Below, piece by piece: positions 41,605-51,573 of a stretch of DNA of 64,000 nt. A model generated the notes under the pieces. The model was not told where the DNA came from and searched no databases. It saw only the letters and a program-made list of their open reading frames with translations. The stretch is from Zygaena filipendulae. Taxonomy: Eukaryota > Arthropoda > Insecta > Lepidoptera > Zygaenidae. A program made the position numbers and the translations under genes. The DNA is taken from positions 372,001 through 436,000 of the forward strand of contig CAJRBF020000007.1 in NCBI GenBank assembly GCA_907165275.2, in the 5' to 3' direction. The number at the start of each line of letters is the position of its first letter. Position 1 is the first letter of the stretch.

Positions 41605-44521
41605 CTATGCTGGTCTTACATGAAAAGAGGTTCTTGTGTATGTTACACCGTTATTTTTATCTCTTACATTATAGGATCGAAAACCATTATATTTATCTAT
41701 TGTACCTTCTAACCATATATTTTTATTCACATCTTTTTTGTACCAAACAGTTTGACCTACACTAAATTGCCTTTTAACTCTACAAGTTTTATTGTAATTA
41801 TTTTCATTTCTTTTCATCACCCTGTTAAATGCTTGACTTACATTTTCATTTAACTTTGGCTGTAAGTATTTGAAATTGGCTATCAACTTGGTTCTTAAGT
41901 TTCTATTCAATAGTAACTCGCTTGGTGAGAAATTCGTACCTGATACGGGTGATGATCTGTATTGCAATAATGCTACTCTATAGTCAGTCTTGTCTTCATA
42001 ACACTTCACTAATAATTTTTTTGCGATTTGTACACCCCGTTCAGACATGCCATTAGATTGCGCGTATCTAGGACTAGTGTAAGTATACTTAAACCCCCAT
42101 TCTTTGGCAAACAATTTACATTCCCTGGCATCAAATGGAACATGATCTGAAACTATTTCTTTAGGTACCTCTAAGGTACAAAATGTTTCAACTAAAGCGT
42201 TGTTTATGGCCTTGGCAGTTTTACTGCTTAAATACTTAATATCAAGCCACTTAGAAAAATAGTCGTAAATTACCAAGTAATTTTTCTTTTTAAATTCCAA
42301 GATATCCACCCCTAATTTTAAGAATGGCAAATCTGGAACTTTGTGAGACAACAATGGTTCTTTAATATTATTATTACTAAATGTCTGACAAGGGTAACAT
42401 TTTCTGACAAATTGTTCAATATGGCTGTCCATATGCGGCCAGTAATATAATCTGCGAGCCAACTGCTTCATTTTAGACATTCCAATGTGACCTTCATGTA
42501 ATGTTTTAATAAATGCCAACCTTAGACTTTTAGGCACAATTAATCTATCATTAAAGAACAATAGGTTTTAGTCCCACGTTAATTCATTTCTTAACTTATG
42601 ATAACTTGCACTTATCTGGAATTTTGATACCATATGGCCAACCATTCTGAACATATTCACTTACTTTCATTAAATCTTCATCTTTCATGCTCTCTGTTAT
42701 CAAGGACTGTTTTTGTTCGTCTGTGCACTCTAGGTTATGAGATAATCCAATACAGTGTATAATTTCGTACATATAGGAATCATCCTCATCACTACCTTTC
42801 AGGAAAGAGCGTGATAACAAATCAGCAATATACAAAAATTTGCCAGGTAAGTATTTGTACATTATATTATATTTTAATAACTTAAGTTTCATTCTTTGTA
42901 GTCTGGGAGACTGAACTGCATGTAAAGGCTTTTTCAGTAAACTCTCTAATGGTTTGTGATCATTAATTATGGTTATTTTATGACTATATATAAAGTAATG
43001 GAACTTTTTAGTCGCCCAAACCACACTTAAAAGCTCTTTTTCAATTTGAGAAAAATTTCTTTCTGATGATGTTAAACTTCTTGAAGCAAAACAGACAGGT
43101 TTATTATTTTGTAACAGACAACATCCGATACCATTCTGGGAAGCATCACATTGTATGACAATGGGGATACTATTGTCAAAATTCTGCAAAATTGGTGCTT
43201 CTGTAACAATCTTCTTAATTTTATTGAAAACCCTTTCATGTACCTCAGTCCATATCCACTCTACATCCTTTTTTAGTAATAACTGAAGAGGTGATGCAAT
43301 ATCAGCCATGTTAGGTATAAATTTTCTCAGATAATTTATCATACCAAGAAAAACTTGTAACTCTTTTTTATTGCTTGGACTTTTAATATTAGAAATGGCC
43401 TTAACCCTCTCTGGATCTACTTTTACCCCGTGTTCAGAAAAAATATGACCAAAGTACTTTACTTCACGTAATTTATACTGAAATTTATTTTTATTAAAGC
43501 GTACATTATATTCCTGGGCTCGTTCAAAAACTTTATCTAATATTGCATCATGTTCTTGTTCTGTAGAACCACAGATTAATAAATCATCGCAGTACACAAT
43601 AACACCTGGAATGTTTCCAAAGGCATTTTGACAGGTGCATCAGGTGCATTGGATAAACCAAACGGCATTCTTACAAATTTGTAACAACCAAAGGGACTAT
43701 TAAACGTGCACAAGTCATTAGAGTCCTCCGTTAATTTAATATTATAAAATCCATCTGATAAATCAAGCACCGAGAAATATTTTTTATTAGTTAATTTAGT
43801 AACTATTTCATCCATAGTAGGTATTAGATAATGTTCTCTTATTAATACTTTATTGAGATCCTGTGGATCAAGGCAAATTCTTAAAGAACCATCTTTTTTT
43901 TCAATAATAACAAGATTGCTTACAAAGCTTTTGGGGTGGTCGACCTTTGCGATGACTTTGTGCTTTACCAGAGCTGTCAATTTGTCTGCTAGTCGCTGCA
44001 TTAGTGCATTAGGCACTCGGCGAGGAGGTCTAACCACAGGCTCTGCACCAGGTTGAATCCGTAGCTGTAGCGGACTCCTAAATTCACCAATACCCTGAAA
44101 TAATTTAATGTTTTTCTTAATAAAGGTTTGTTTATTCTTATTCATATTACTGTTGTCTACATTTGTTGAATGTACATTAGAAGTTTGTATTAATTTAAGT
44201 TTTAGTAAAGAAGCTAAGCCCAAAATTGGTCTGACTGGTTCATTAGTAATAAAAAACTCAGTGTTGTAACATTCATCGTTGTTACTGTAAATATTTAATG
44301 TGACTGTTCCCAATGGAATAATTTTCCCCCCACCGAAGACCTCAATTAAAGTATTTGTCTCAGATATTTTAATATTACTATCATCATCGACAATTTTCTT
44401 TAGATCACTTAAACTGATCACATTTATTTGGGCCCCGGTGTCACATTTGAAGCAAACTATTTTATTCTCTACCTGCAGTCGCCTTGTCCATTCATTCTGA
44501 TGAAAATCTATGGAATATACT
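41605..44521 (-). pseudogene. Gypsy-C pol: protease, RT, RNase H, integrase
   Basis: 44521-43640: protease CDTGAQINVI, RPILGLASLLKLKL, RT with RICLDPQDLNKVLIREHYLI, LDLSDGFYNIKL and RMPFGLSNAPD. A small deletion with frameshift at about 43640, between the direct repeats GCACCTG, removes the segment before AFGNIPGV. 43597-42596: catalytic YCDDLLI, RNase H DASQNGIGCCLL, NDHKPLES. Frameshift and stop at about 42560-42600. 42561-41605: integrase with HEGHIGMSKMKQL and CYPCQTF, GVDILEF, VSDHVPF, NGMSERGV, ending FHVRPA. Like Gypsy-A the second Asp is in SDH rather than SDN. Confidence 0.88.
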
Positions 44522-44523
44522 AG

Positions 44524-45441
44524 TCACAAGTCATGAACATTGTTTTGTCCCTCATCTGTATTAATGTTATGGACCTGTTTGCCTACAAATTGGCATCCCA
44601 CACTAAAGTGATTAAATTTTTTACATTTATTACATATTTTACCATAAGCCGGGCACTGCCTCGGAGCATGTTCCGTGTTACACTTTTTGCACAGATAGTG
44701 ATTTTTACTATACCTATCATTATTCAGTTCTCTTATTTGAAAGAGCATATTTTTATTGATATTATTATTAAAGTACTTAGCTCTATTGTTTACTGAAGCT
44801 CCATGGTGAGGCGACTCGTTGGAGACCTGAAGTGCATTGACCTCAGCATCATTGACCCCATGACCCAGCGTCTTGACGTGCTCCTGTGATAGCTCCGCTG
44901 AGCGACATATGTCTACTGCTTTCTCCAAGGTCAAATCCTTGATTTCCAATAATTTTTGTTGTACCCGTTGCTGTCTGATACCAATGACAATTCTGTCTCT
45001 TAGCATTCTGTTCAACAATGTTTCAAAATTGCAGTTCTCTGCTATTTTTCTTATTGCAGTGTAAAAAGCATCGAAGGTTTCCCCTTCTTCTTGCCGTCTT
45101 TGGTGAAAATGAAAGCTATTTATAACCTCACTTTGCTTTGGTTTCAGATACTCATCAAATATCTTAATCAATTAATCATATTTTACATTTTCATTTACCT
45201 TCGGGACATTGAAGTATAAATCTTGTGCTTGCTGCCCGATGCAATTTAACATTATTGCCCCTTTTCTTGAGTCGGATAATTTTTCAAAACCGGCTGCCAT
45301 TAAAAATATTTTGAAACTCTGTTTGAAGCGCTGCCATTGCGGCCAACAATTTTCGATGTCATCTAAATTTAATCCCGTTGGCATCTTATATTCAATCGCG
45401 CCTTCATATCCCTTAAAATCTTTATCATCACTCGATGCCAT
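44524..45441 (-). pseudogene. Gypsy-C gag, one internal stop; TGA before protease
   Basis: ATG 45441. First 89 codons match the Gypsy-A gag start; an in-frame TAA at 45172-45174 interrupts, and the same frame continues (IKIFDEYLKPKQSEV, FDAFYTAIRKIAENC) to zinc knuckles CKKCNTEHAPRQC and CNKCKKFNHFSVGC and an in-frame TGA at 44524-44526. That TGA is followed by CTA and then by the in-frame protease, so gag and pol share one frame separated only by TGA-CTA. The TAA is a likely inactivating mutation. The TGA could be a designed termination/readthrough point. Confidence 0.82.
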
Positions 45442-45526
45442 TACTGGTACACGTGCCGATGGCGTGGATGTGGAACCAACCTCTTACGTGATCCGTTAAT
45501 CCGCCGTAATCTTCTCACAATAGCGG

Positions 45527-45543
45527 TTTTACCGGCTGCGCCA
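45527..45543 (-). promoter_or_regulatory. Gypsy-C primer-binding site, tRNA-Ser
   Basis: Plus strand TTTTACCGGCTGCGCCA matches the 3' end of insect tRNA-Ser and abuts the 5' LTR. Confidence 0.85.
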
Positions 45544-45722
45544 TGTATTGTTGTCAATCAAACACGAGGATATTGACTTTAGTATATTTATTTAGTGAAT
45601 CTTAGTATTAAATTAATTACCGACGTTTTTAACAAATAGTTTCGATATCTACCTATATCTCAAGCCCACGAGCTCCGTGTGACGTACGTGTCAGTTGTCA
45701 TTGACAGTTACGTTCCGATACA
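45544..45722 (-). repeat. Gypsy-C 5' LTR
   Basis: 179 bp, partner of 41161-41339. Confidence 0.92.
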
Positions 45723-46211
45723 ACGGAGGTATACGACAGCCGAATATCCTGCTTCCGAGGCATCGCTAAATCCGTGAACCGTCAGACCCTGCACATTATC
45801 ATTAAAGAACCATCGTGGAATCTCGACCTTATCAATATTTTTTAGGTCCTGTTTAAATGTTAACCACGGCCTTCTTAAGTAGGCCGGTAATGGTTCATCC
45901 CAGGTAAATTTCTCAACCCACAAGCGTTGAAGCAGGCACTTAGCCCAAAATATTACTGGACAAATCCAACCGCTAGGATCGTACATACGAGCAACCGTAG
46001 AAAGTATGGTGCGCTTCGTTACCGTGTCTTCTAAAGTCGTCGAATTTGTATAGGAAAATACATCCTTTATGGGATTATATTGTACTCCTAAAACGGCAAC
46101 AAAATGATCACATTCAGGTGCATCGAACAAGTGAGGCATCTGTTGATGATCCTCCGGTAAATCCCTCAACAAAATAGGATCATTTGATATTCATTTCCGT
46201 AATTCATACCC
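45723..46211 (-). pseudogene. BEL-D pol: RT end and RNase H start
   Basis: From the BEL-E boundary: GYELRK, an in-frame TGA near 46190, SNDPILLRDLPEDHQQ, VLGVQYNPIKDVFSY, TKRTILSTVARMYDPSGWICPVIFWAKCLLQ and GFSDASEAGYSAVVYLR (first RNase H Asp), then Gypsy-C. Apart from the TGA the frame is continuous and joins 50152-50366 across BEL-E. Confidence 0.87.
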
Positions 46212-46484
46212 TGTTGGCGGCGTTAGTCCTTAACTATGGATGCGCAGGATCCTAACGCCTATGAAGCTGAATAAAACTGTGTAGTTGACTGTATAAAAAC
46301 GTATAATGTTGAAATAAAATGATATTACAATAATTTGAGATGCGACAGAATAGATCGTGCTACCAGAAGTAAGTATGAGGTAGTTATAAAAAACGGCTTC
46401 TTGTGTCAATGCGATGTCCTTGCAACCGCCCATAGTGTCACCGCTCCTGACGTCGGTGACAGCGGCTAATCGATGTCGCGTCCA
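46212..46484 (-). repeat. BEL-E 3' LTR
   Basis: 273 bp. Minus strand starts TGGACGCGACATCG and ends CGCCAACA. Its first ~19 bp include the end of the BEL-E ORF. A GGGGGAGGA purine tract precedes it. Confidence 0.93.
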
Positions 46485-49021
46485 TCCTCCCCCGGTTGAA
46501 GTGTCTTCAAAGTTGACTCGTTTGGTAATGGGCAGATGTTTGTGTAGGCACGTCGGACGACTCCCTTCCTTGTTCGAATGTCAGCGACTCTTGCCACGCC
46601 GTCCCGTCCTGGAATCAGACGAACCACACGCCCAAGGAGCCACATTAGAGGCGGTAGCGCTTTGTCCTTTATGACCACCAAGGTTCCCTCCTTTAGCTCT
46701 CCATGACCCCGACGCCACTTAGTCTTTTGTTGGAGCCAATGTATGTATTCCTTATGGAAGCGATTCCAGAAGTGTTGCTTCAGGCACTCGATGCGGTGGA
46801 ACCTTTGCAACGACGTGATGTTGGCGTCTGTCTTCTGCGGATGAGGCACAAAAAGTAGAGATCGTCCAATGAGGAAGTGAGCTGGAGTAAGAGGACAGAA
46901 GTCAGAGGGATCTTGTGAAAGAGGTGTGAGTGGACGGGAATTTAAGACAGCTTCTACCTGTATAAGCAACGTGGACATTTCTTCGTAATTAAGATGCGTT
47001 AACTCTAACACACGACGAAGATGGTGTTTGGTTGATTTGACTGCTGATTCCCACAATCCACCGAAGTGTGGAGTATATGCTGGAATAAATGAAAACTTGA
47101 TGCCTAGTTCGGATAAGTCGGACAATTGCGTTTGTTTGAGGAATTTGGAAAGCTCATGGAACGTACCCACAAAGGTGGAACCGTTGTCCGAGAGTATGGT
47201 TTGTGGTTTACCGCGGCGGCTTATGAACCTATTTAAGGCTGCAATGTAGGCTTCCTTTGTAAGGTCTGAGACGAGCTCTAGGTGAACCGCTTTTGTCGCT
47301 AAGCAAATGAATACGCAGATATATGATTTGATTAAGATACAACCTCTACCCTTGCGGTTTGCTATCATGACTGGCCCGGCATAATCAACACCTGTGTCTA
47401 GAAAAGGATACTCTAAATGTAGGCGCTCTTTAGGTAGATTACCCATAACGGGTTGAATTGTTGTACCCTTGAATCTGCTACACTTGATGCATGACCTGAC
47501 CGTGCGTTTAGCTAGATTGGTACCACCGAGAGGCCAATAGTTGTGTCTAGCTGTAGCTAAAAGAAGCTGAGGACCTGAGTGTAGGTATTTTTTGTGAAGC
47601 ATGAGGAAGATTAGCTCACACAGACGATGTTTGCTGCTAAGCAGTATGGGATGCTTTACGTTGTAGTCATAGTACGAGTTGTCAAGTCTACCCCCGACGC
47701 GAATAAGTTTGATGCGGTCGATGAATGGCGACAATGGAAGGAGTCGTTTTTTGTGAGGCAACTCTTTACCTGACACGAGGAGTTGATACTCCTCTGGAAA
47801 TGATTCCTTCTGTGAAATGGAAAGTAGAACATTTGTAGCCTTATATAGCTCAAGTGAAGATAAAGGTAGATTGGAAGTTTTATATGTGTCGACCTTTCTA
47901 CAATTATTTATTAAGTGAAAAATGTACGCTACGATGCGTTGAAACCTTGAATAAGAAGTGTTGGTAATTGAAGAAGAAAATGGGTTTATATCGCAACCTT
48001 TAATTACATGAAGAGAGTTAACTCTTTCTGGTAGATTAGAGATCTGTGATGCATTACGATTTACCGGCCATCTGGATAGGTCAAGTTTAAGAACTAATGG
48101 GCCTGACCACCGTAGGTTTGAGTTGTTAAGCTCGTTTGCATTGAGTCCGCGAGAGACAAGATCCGCGGGACTAGCTTTGGTACCAATGTTGCGCCACTTA
48201 TGACCCGGAAAGCCATCCTGTATCTCGCAAACACGATGACGAACACATGGTTGAAGGTCGTTCGGAGACGTCGCAAGCCACCCCAATACTAAGGTAGAGT
48301 CTGACCAGATTACACACTCACTAGATTCTCTTTGAATTGCTTCAGTATTGAACAGTGATTGAACGTTGTTGTGTACAAGTAAGTGTTTGTTGTCATACCG
48401 AGCGCATAATGACTTCCACGCAGAAGCATAATTATCAGCCTTAAAGTCGAGGCTTTGAATAACTAAAGCAGCGCTTCCGTGAAGCGAGGCGCGCAGGTAA
48501 TGAGATTTGTCAACATTATTAATATTATTATTGTTATGAATGAGCGAAAGAAAGCTGTCTCTAAACTCAAGCCAGTGCTGATAGTGACCGCCAAAGCGAG
48601 GCAAGTCTATGTCCGGAAGGCTGATAAAGCTAAGAGCTTGCGATGAACCTGCGGTTACTTTATGGACAGTATTACCGGAGCTCGACTCGTTATCCTTACC
48701 AAGTAGCTGTCGTCGCTTTTGCTGCTTCTCGATGTATACTCGAGCATCAGCGACGAGGGGATAATATTGTGAATCGAACGCCTCTCGATCAGCGATACCA
48801 TCCTCCACTCGATCAGTCAGCAAATCCAATTCGTCCTGAAAATGTTCATATTCGTCGTATGAGCTCTCAATTTTCTCCAGACATAGTTTCAGTTTTGTGA
48901 ACTGGGCGTGCGATAAATTTTTATTTGTATCTAACGAGTAGAAATAGTTACTGAAGTTCGTAACCTTGTCTTTCACTATGCCACGCCTTTTTACTAGCTC
49001 ATTAATTTTTGAATCAGACAT
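46466..49021 (-). CDS. BEL-E fused Gag(N)-RNaseH(C)-integrase protein
   Basis: 851 codons without a stop. Residues 1-~233: BEL Gag N-terminal half (SDSKINELVKRRG start, coiled coil, LPDIDLPRFGGHYQHWLEF, SAALVIQSLDFKADNYASAWKSL). At ~233-236 (about 48315-48325) it joins RNase H just before IWSDSTLVLGWL, so the first RNase H Asp and the Glu are lost while the last two acidic sites (SDST, PADLVSRG) remain. Then a complete integrase: HKKYLHSG and CIKCSRF zinc site, GVDYAGP, LSDNGSTF, WESAVKS, and DUF5641 (LLGRVVRLIPGRDG). Zinc knuckles, protease and RT are absent. RNase H should be inactive; integrase looks usable. The stop TAG lies in the 3' LTR. Confidence 0.92.
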   Translation of the reverse strand: MSDSKINELVKRRGIVKDKVTNFSNYFYSLDTNKNLSHAQFTKLKLCLEKIESSYDEYEHFQDELDLLTDRVEDGIADREAFDSQYYPLVADARVYIEKQQKRRQLLGKDNESSSGNTVHKVTAGSSQALSFISLPDIDLPRFGGHYQHWLEFRDSFLSLIHNNNNINNVDKSHYLRASLHGSAALVIQSLDFKADNYASAWKSLCARYDNKHLLVHNNVQSLFNTEAIQRESSECVIWSDSTLVLGWLATSPNDLQPCVRHRVCEIQDGFPGHKWRNIGTKASPADLVSRGLNANELNNSNLRWSGPLVLKLDLSRWPVNRNASQISNLPERVNSLHVIKGCDINPFSSSITNTSYSRFQRIVAYIFHLINNCRKVDTYKTSNLPLSSLELYKATNVLLSISQKESFPEEYQLLVSGKELPHKKRLLPLSPFIDRIKLIRVGGRLDNSYYDYNVKHPILLSSKHRLCELIFLMLHKKYLHSGPQLLLATARHNYWPLGGTNLAKRTVRSCIKCSRFKGTTIQPVMGNLPKERLHLEYPFLDTGVDYAGPVMIANRKGRGCILIKSYICVFICLATKAVHLELVSDLTKEAYIAALNRFISRRGKPQTILSDNGSTFVGTFHELSKFLKQTQLSDLSELGIKFSFIPAYTPHFGGLWESAVKSTKHHLRRVLELTHLNYEEMSTLLIQVEAVLNSRPLTPLSQDPSDFCPLTPAHFLIGRSLLFVPHPQKTDANITSLQRFHRIECLKQHFWNRFHKEYIHWLQQKTKWRRGHGELKEGTLVVIKDKALPPLMWLLGRVVRLIPGRDGVARVADIRTRKGVVRRAYTNICPLPNESTLKTLQPGEDGRDID

Positions 49022-49878
49022 TGTGCAAATTTATTATTGAAAAAAATGTGTTGGCAATAGATTGGCGAAGTTGTTAAAAAGTTGATTGCCGTATAAAAAT
49101 GAAAGGCACTTTGAAAATTATGCAAGCAATGATCACCAATTCCTTGCTATTCAATTGTTGCAGGCGCTGTGAAATACAAATTTTGCTCATACAATTTTTG
49201 TTAATAAATCTCCTACCCACCGATTAGAAGTCGGTTGGAAGTTATATTTTTTGTGAATCTATATTTAGAATTTAGTAATTATTACTTGCAATAATGGAAA
49301 TGATAACAATAAAATGATAAGAATTTAACTTTGATGATGCCAACTGAAGGTTTTGTGAACGGTTTTGTGAAATGATACGTGACTAATGAAATGGTTTGAT
49401 GAACTTATAAAATGATTTTCTATGCTACTACTGTTTGTTATAAAGCAAAGTTTAAGCGATTAAGACTGTTTTTTTTTTATACTAAGCGGTTATAAGCATG
49501 GAATGTAAGTTGCGTAAGCGTCTACTCTGTCCACCGAAGCAAATACAAATGAAGTGATCAAGTTAGTAGATGATAGGTATAAATGGAATTTATGTATAGG
49601 AAAGATGAATATGTTAAGATTATGAAGTGAAGTAATGGAAGTATGGAACGATCTCACTTGGTTTTGTGTACTATCCTTTATGTGAATCGCCTTCCTTTCT
49701 TCTTGATGCTGATGATCTGAGGTTTGAATGATGATGATGATGATCGTTGTTTGACTGCGGTGCTTCGTTGGTGTCACAAGGCCGCTGGCGCGATGACCTT
49801 GTGTTGACCGAAGACGTAGCCCGAAGACAGCCAAGTAGTAACGACGAGTAGGTATAAGACGGCTCGTATTGGACCATA
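49022..49878 (-). other. BEL-E leader and candidate primer site
   Basis: Untranslated leader between the 5' LTR and the ATG at 49021. The stretch next to the LTR, minus-strand TGGTCCAATACGAGCC (about 49861-49876), is placed as a primer site but was not assigned to a tRNA. Contains an (ATG/ATC)n microsatellite at about 49725-49745 and a GAAGTCGGTTGGAAG tract near 49230. Short frames here are not credible genes. Confidence 0.55.
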
Positions 49879-50151
49879 TGTTGGCGGCGTTAGTCCTTAA
49901 CTATGGATGCGCAGGATCCTAACGCCTATGAAGCTGAATAAAACTGTGTAGTGGACTGTATAAAAACGTATAATGTTGAAATAAAATGATATTACAATAA
50001 TTTGAGATGCGACAGAATAGATCGTGCTACCAGAAGTAAGTATGAGGTAGTTATAAAAAACGGCTTCTTGTGTCAATGCGATGTCCTTGCAACCGCCCAT
50101 AGTGTCACCGCTCCTGACGTCGGTGACAGCGGCTAATCGATGTCGCGTCCA
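49879..50151 (-). repeat. BEL-E 5' LTR
   Basis: 273 bp, partner of 46212-46484, followed by target duplication TACCC. Confidence 0.93.
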
Positions 50152-51543
50152 TACCCCGCTGACTTCATGACTTCAATTAACTCTTGTCGAAGTTCAAGAG
50201 CCTCTGACTGAGTGTCCATTCCTGAAAGAATATCGTCGACATACACATCGTTTTCCAAAACCCTAGCCACCCGAGGAAAGCGATCGCGTTCCTGCCGAGC
50301 AAGTTCTAATAATGTGCGAATCGCTACGAAGGGGCTAGATTTTAAGCCATACGTATTGGTGTTCAACTCATACGTGAGTAACTACTCATCCGGTGACTCT
50401 CTCCAAAATATCAACTGATACCTACGATCTTCTTTATCAATCAAAGTCTGCCGAAACATCATTTTTATATCGGTAACAAACACAATCTTATGTCTCCGAA
50501 AATTTATTAATATTTCAGTAATATCCTTATGTAGCTTAGGTCCAGCCATAAGACATTCGTTTAATGAAACCCCATTAGACGTAGCACAGCTACCATCGAA
50601 TACGAGCCTTATTTTTGAATTTGCATCTTTCATAACCGCATGATGAGGAATAACGTAATATTCAAGCCCCGATCCGAAATCAAAATCCGATACCGACATA
50701 TGGCCGTAGTCTTTATACTCCCGCATAAACTGTATATACTTTTCTTTGAGTACTGCATTTTTAGAAAGCCTACGCTCCAAGGAAATAAATCTACGATAAG
50801 CTATTTCTTTAGAATGACCTAACTCTGGTCGCGTTGGCAAAAACGGCAATTTTGTCCTAAATCTCCCGCCATCCATCCAAACCGTATTTTTTTTTATAAA
50901 AAGTCTCACACACGTCATCGAGTGGAGCCGAAAACAAAGTTGGAGGTAATTCCTCTAACTCCCAAAACCGCTGTAGAGAATCCATAATAGAAAGCGCTAC
51001 AACGCCCGATTCATATACAATACATGTAGCATAACCGCTATCGTTTTTAATACAACCCAACAAAACATATCCGAAAATAGATGCATAAGCTGTCAACCCC
51101 GTAGGAGTCAACGGAATTTTACTTCCACCTATAAGTAACCCGAATACATCCGAACCTAATAGAACATCTACCGGTTTGGATAAATAAAACTCCGAATCCG
51201 CCAACGATAAACCCGATGTGATTTCCGTCACCGATACCGGTAAATCACACGTTGGTTGCCGACCGATAAGTTTATTCATACAGATCACCGGAATCGTAAT
51301 TCTAGGATGATCTCCGCTAATAGGAGAAAATGTTATGAAAGACCGACCGACTGTTTCCGAAACTATTATTCCACCGATACCATGCATTGGTTGCCGAAAA
51401 GAAAATAAATCTAAACCCAACCTGCCCGCTAAATCCGAAGTAATAATTGACCCTTGAGACCCAGCATCTAGCAGGGCGCGAACTACCAATCCATTATGTG
51501 AATGTTTACCGAAAACCCTAATTGATGCAGTGGGTAACAGCAC
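50152..51543 (-). pseudogene. BEL-D pol: protease and RT N-terminal part
   Basis: 51543-50857: retropepsin region with ALLDAGSQGSIIT, VDVLLGSDVFG, FGYVLLG and LQRFWELEELP. A one-base shift in the A-homopolymer (T run at 50886-50894 on the + strand) leads to 50918-50382: RRFISLERRL, YYVIPHHAV, KIRLVFDGSCATSNGVSLNECLMAGPKL, VTDIKMMFRQ (first RT Asp). An in-frame TAG at 50382-50384, then 50366-50152 with YGLKSSPFVAIRTL and the catalytic YVDD (VYVDDILSGMDT), cut by BEL-E at AGY. The protease motif is normal for BEL, unlike BEL-C. Confidence 0.86.
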
Positions 51544-51573
51544 TACTGTAGTGGGGCAGGTGGGAACCGAATC

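Larger units (their letters stand above)
41161..45722 (-). mobile_element. Gypsy-C: Mag-like Ty3/Gypsy element nested in BEL-D
   Basis: LTRs 41161-41339 and 45544-45722 (179 bp, no difference seen), tRNA-Ser primer site against the 5' LTR. Full domain set gag to integrase, minus strand, but with several lesions. Inserted between BEL-D VVYLR and LVGLV in RNase H; only 2 bp (AC/GT) overlap at the flanks rather than a 5-bp duplication, yet removing element plus 2 bp restores the BEL-D frame. Sister of Gypsy-A. Confidence 0.9.
46212..50151 (-). mobile_element. BEL-E: deletion-derivative BEL element with intact fused ORF
   Basis: LTRs 46212-46484 and 49879-50151 (273 bp each, one substitution seen), target duplication TACCC at 46207-46211 and 50152-50156. 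Inserted in the RT of BEL-D; removal with one TACCC rejoins BEL-D (SAG to YEL). Interior 49878-46485: leader (~850 bp) and one 851-codon ORF. At 3.94 kb it lacks the nucleocapsid, protease and RT segments but keeps both LTRs and integrase. Almost identical LTRs indicate recent insertion. Confidence 0.93.

Noticed and set aside
46230..46433. Identical small minus-strand frames at 46230-46433 and 49897-50100
   Set aside because: Both are the BEL-E LTRs; the match reflects LTR duplication, not a gene pair.
49490..49834. Minus-strand frame with a run of Ile
   Set aside because: The Ile run comes from an (ATG/ATC) microsatellite in the BEL-E leader. No homology or conserved start.
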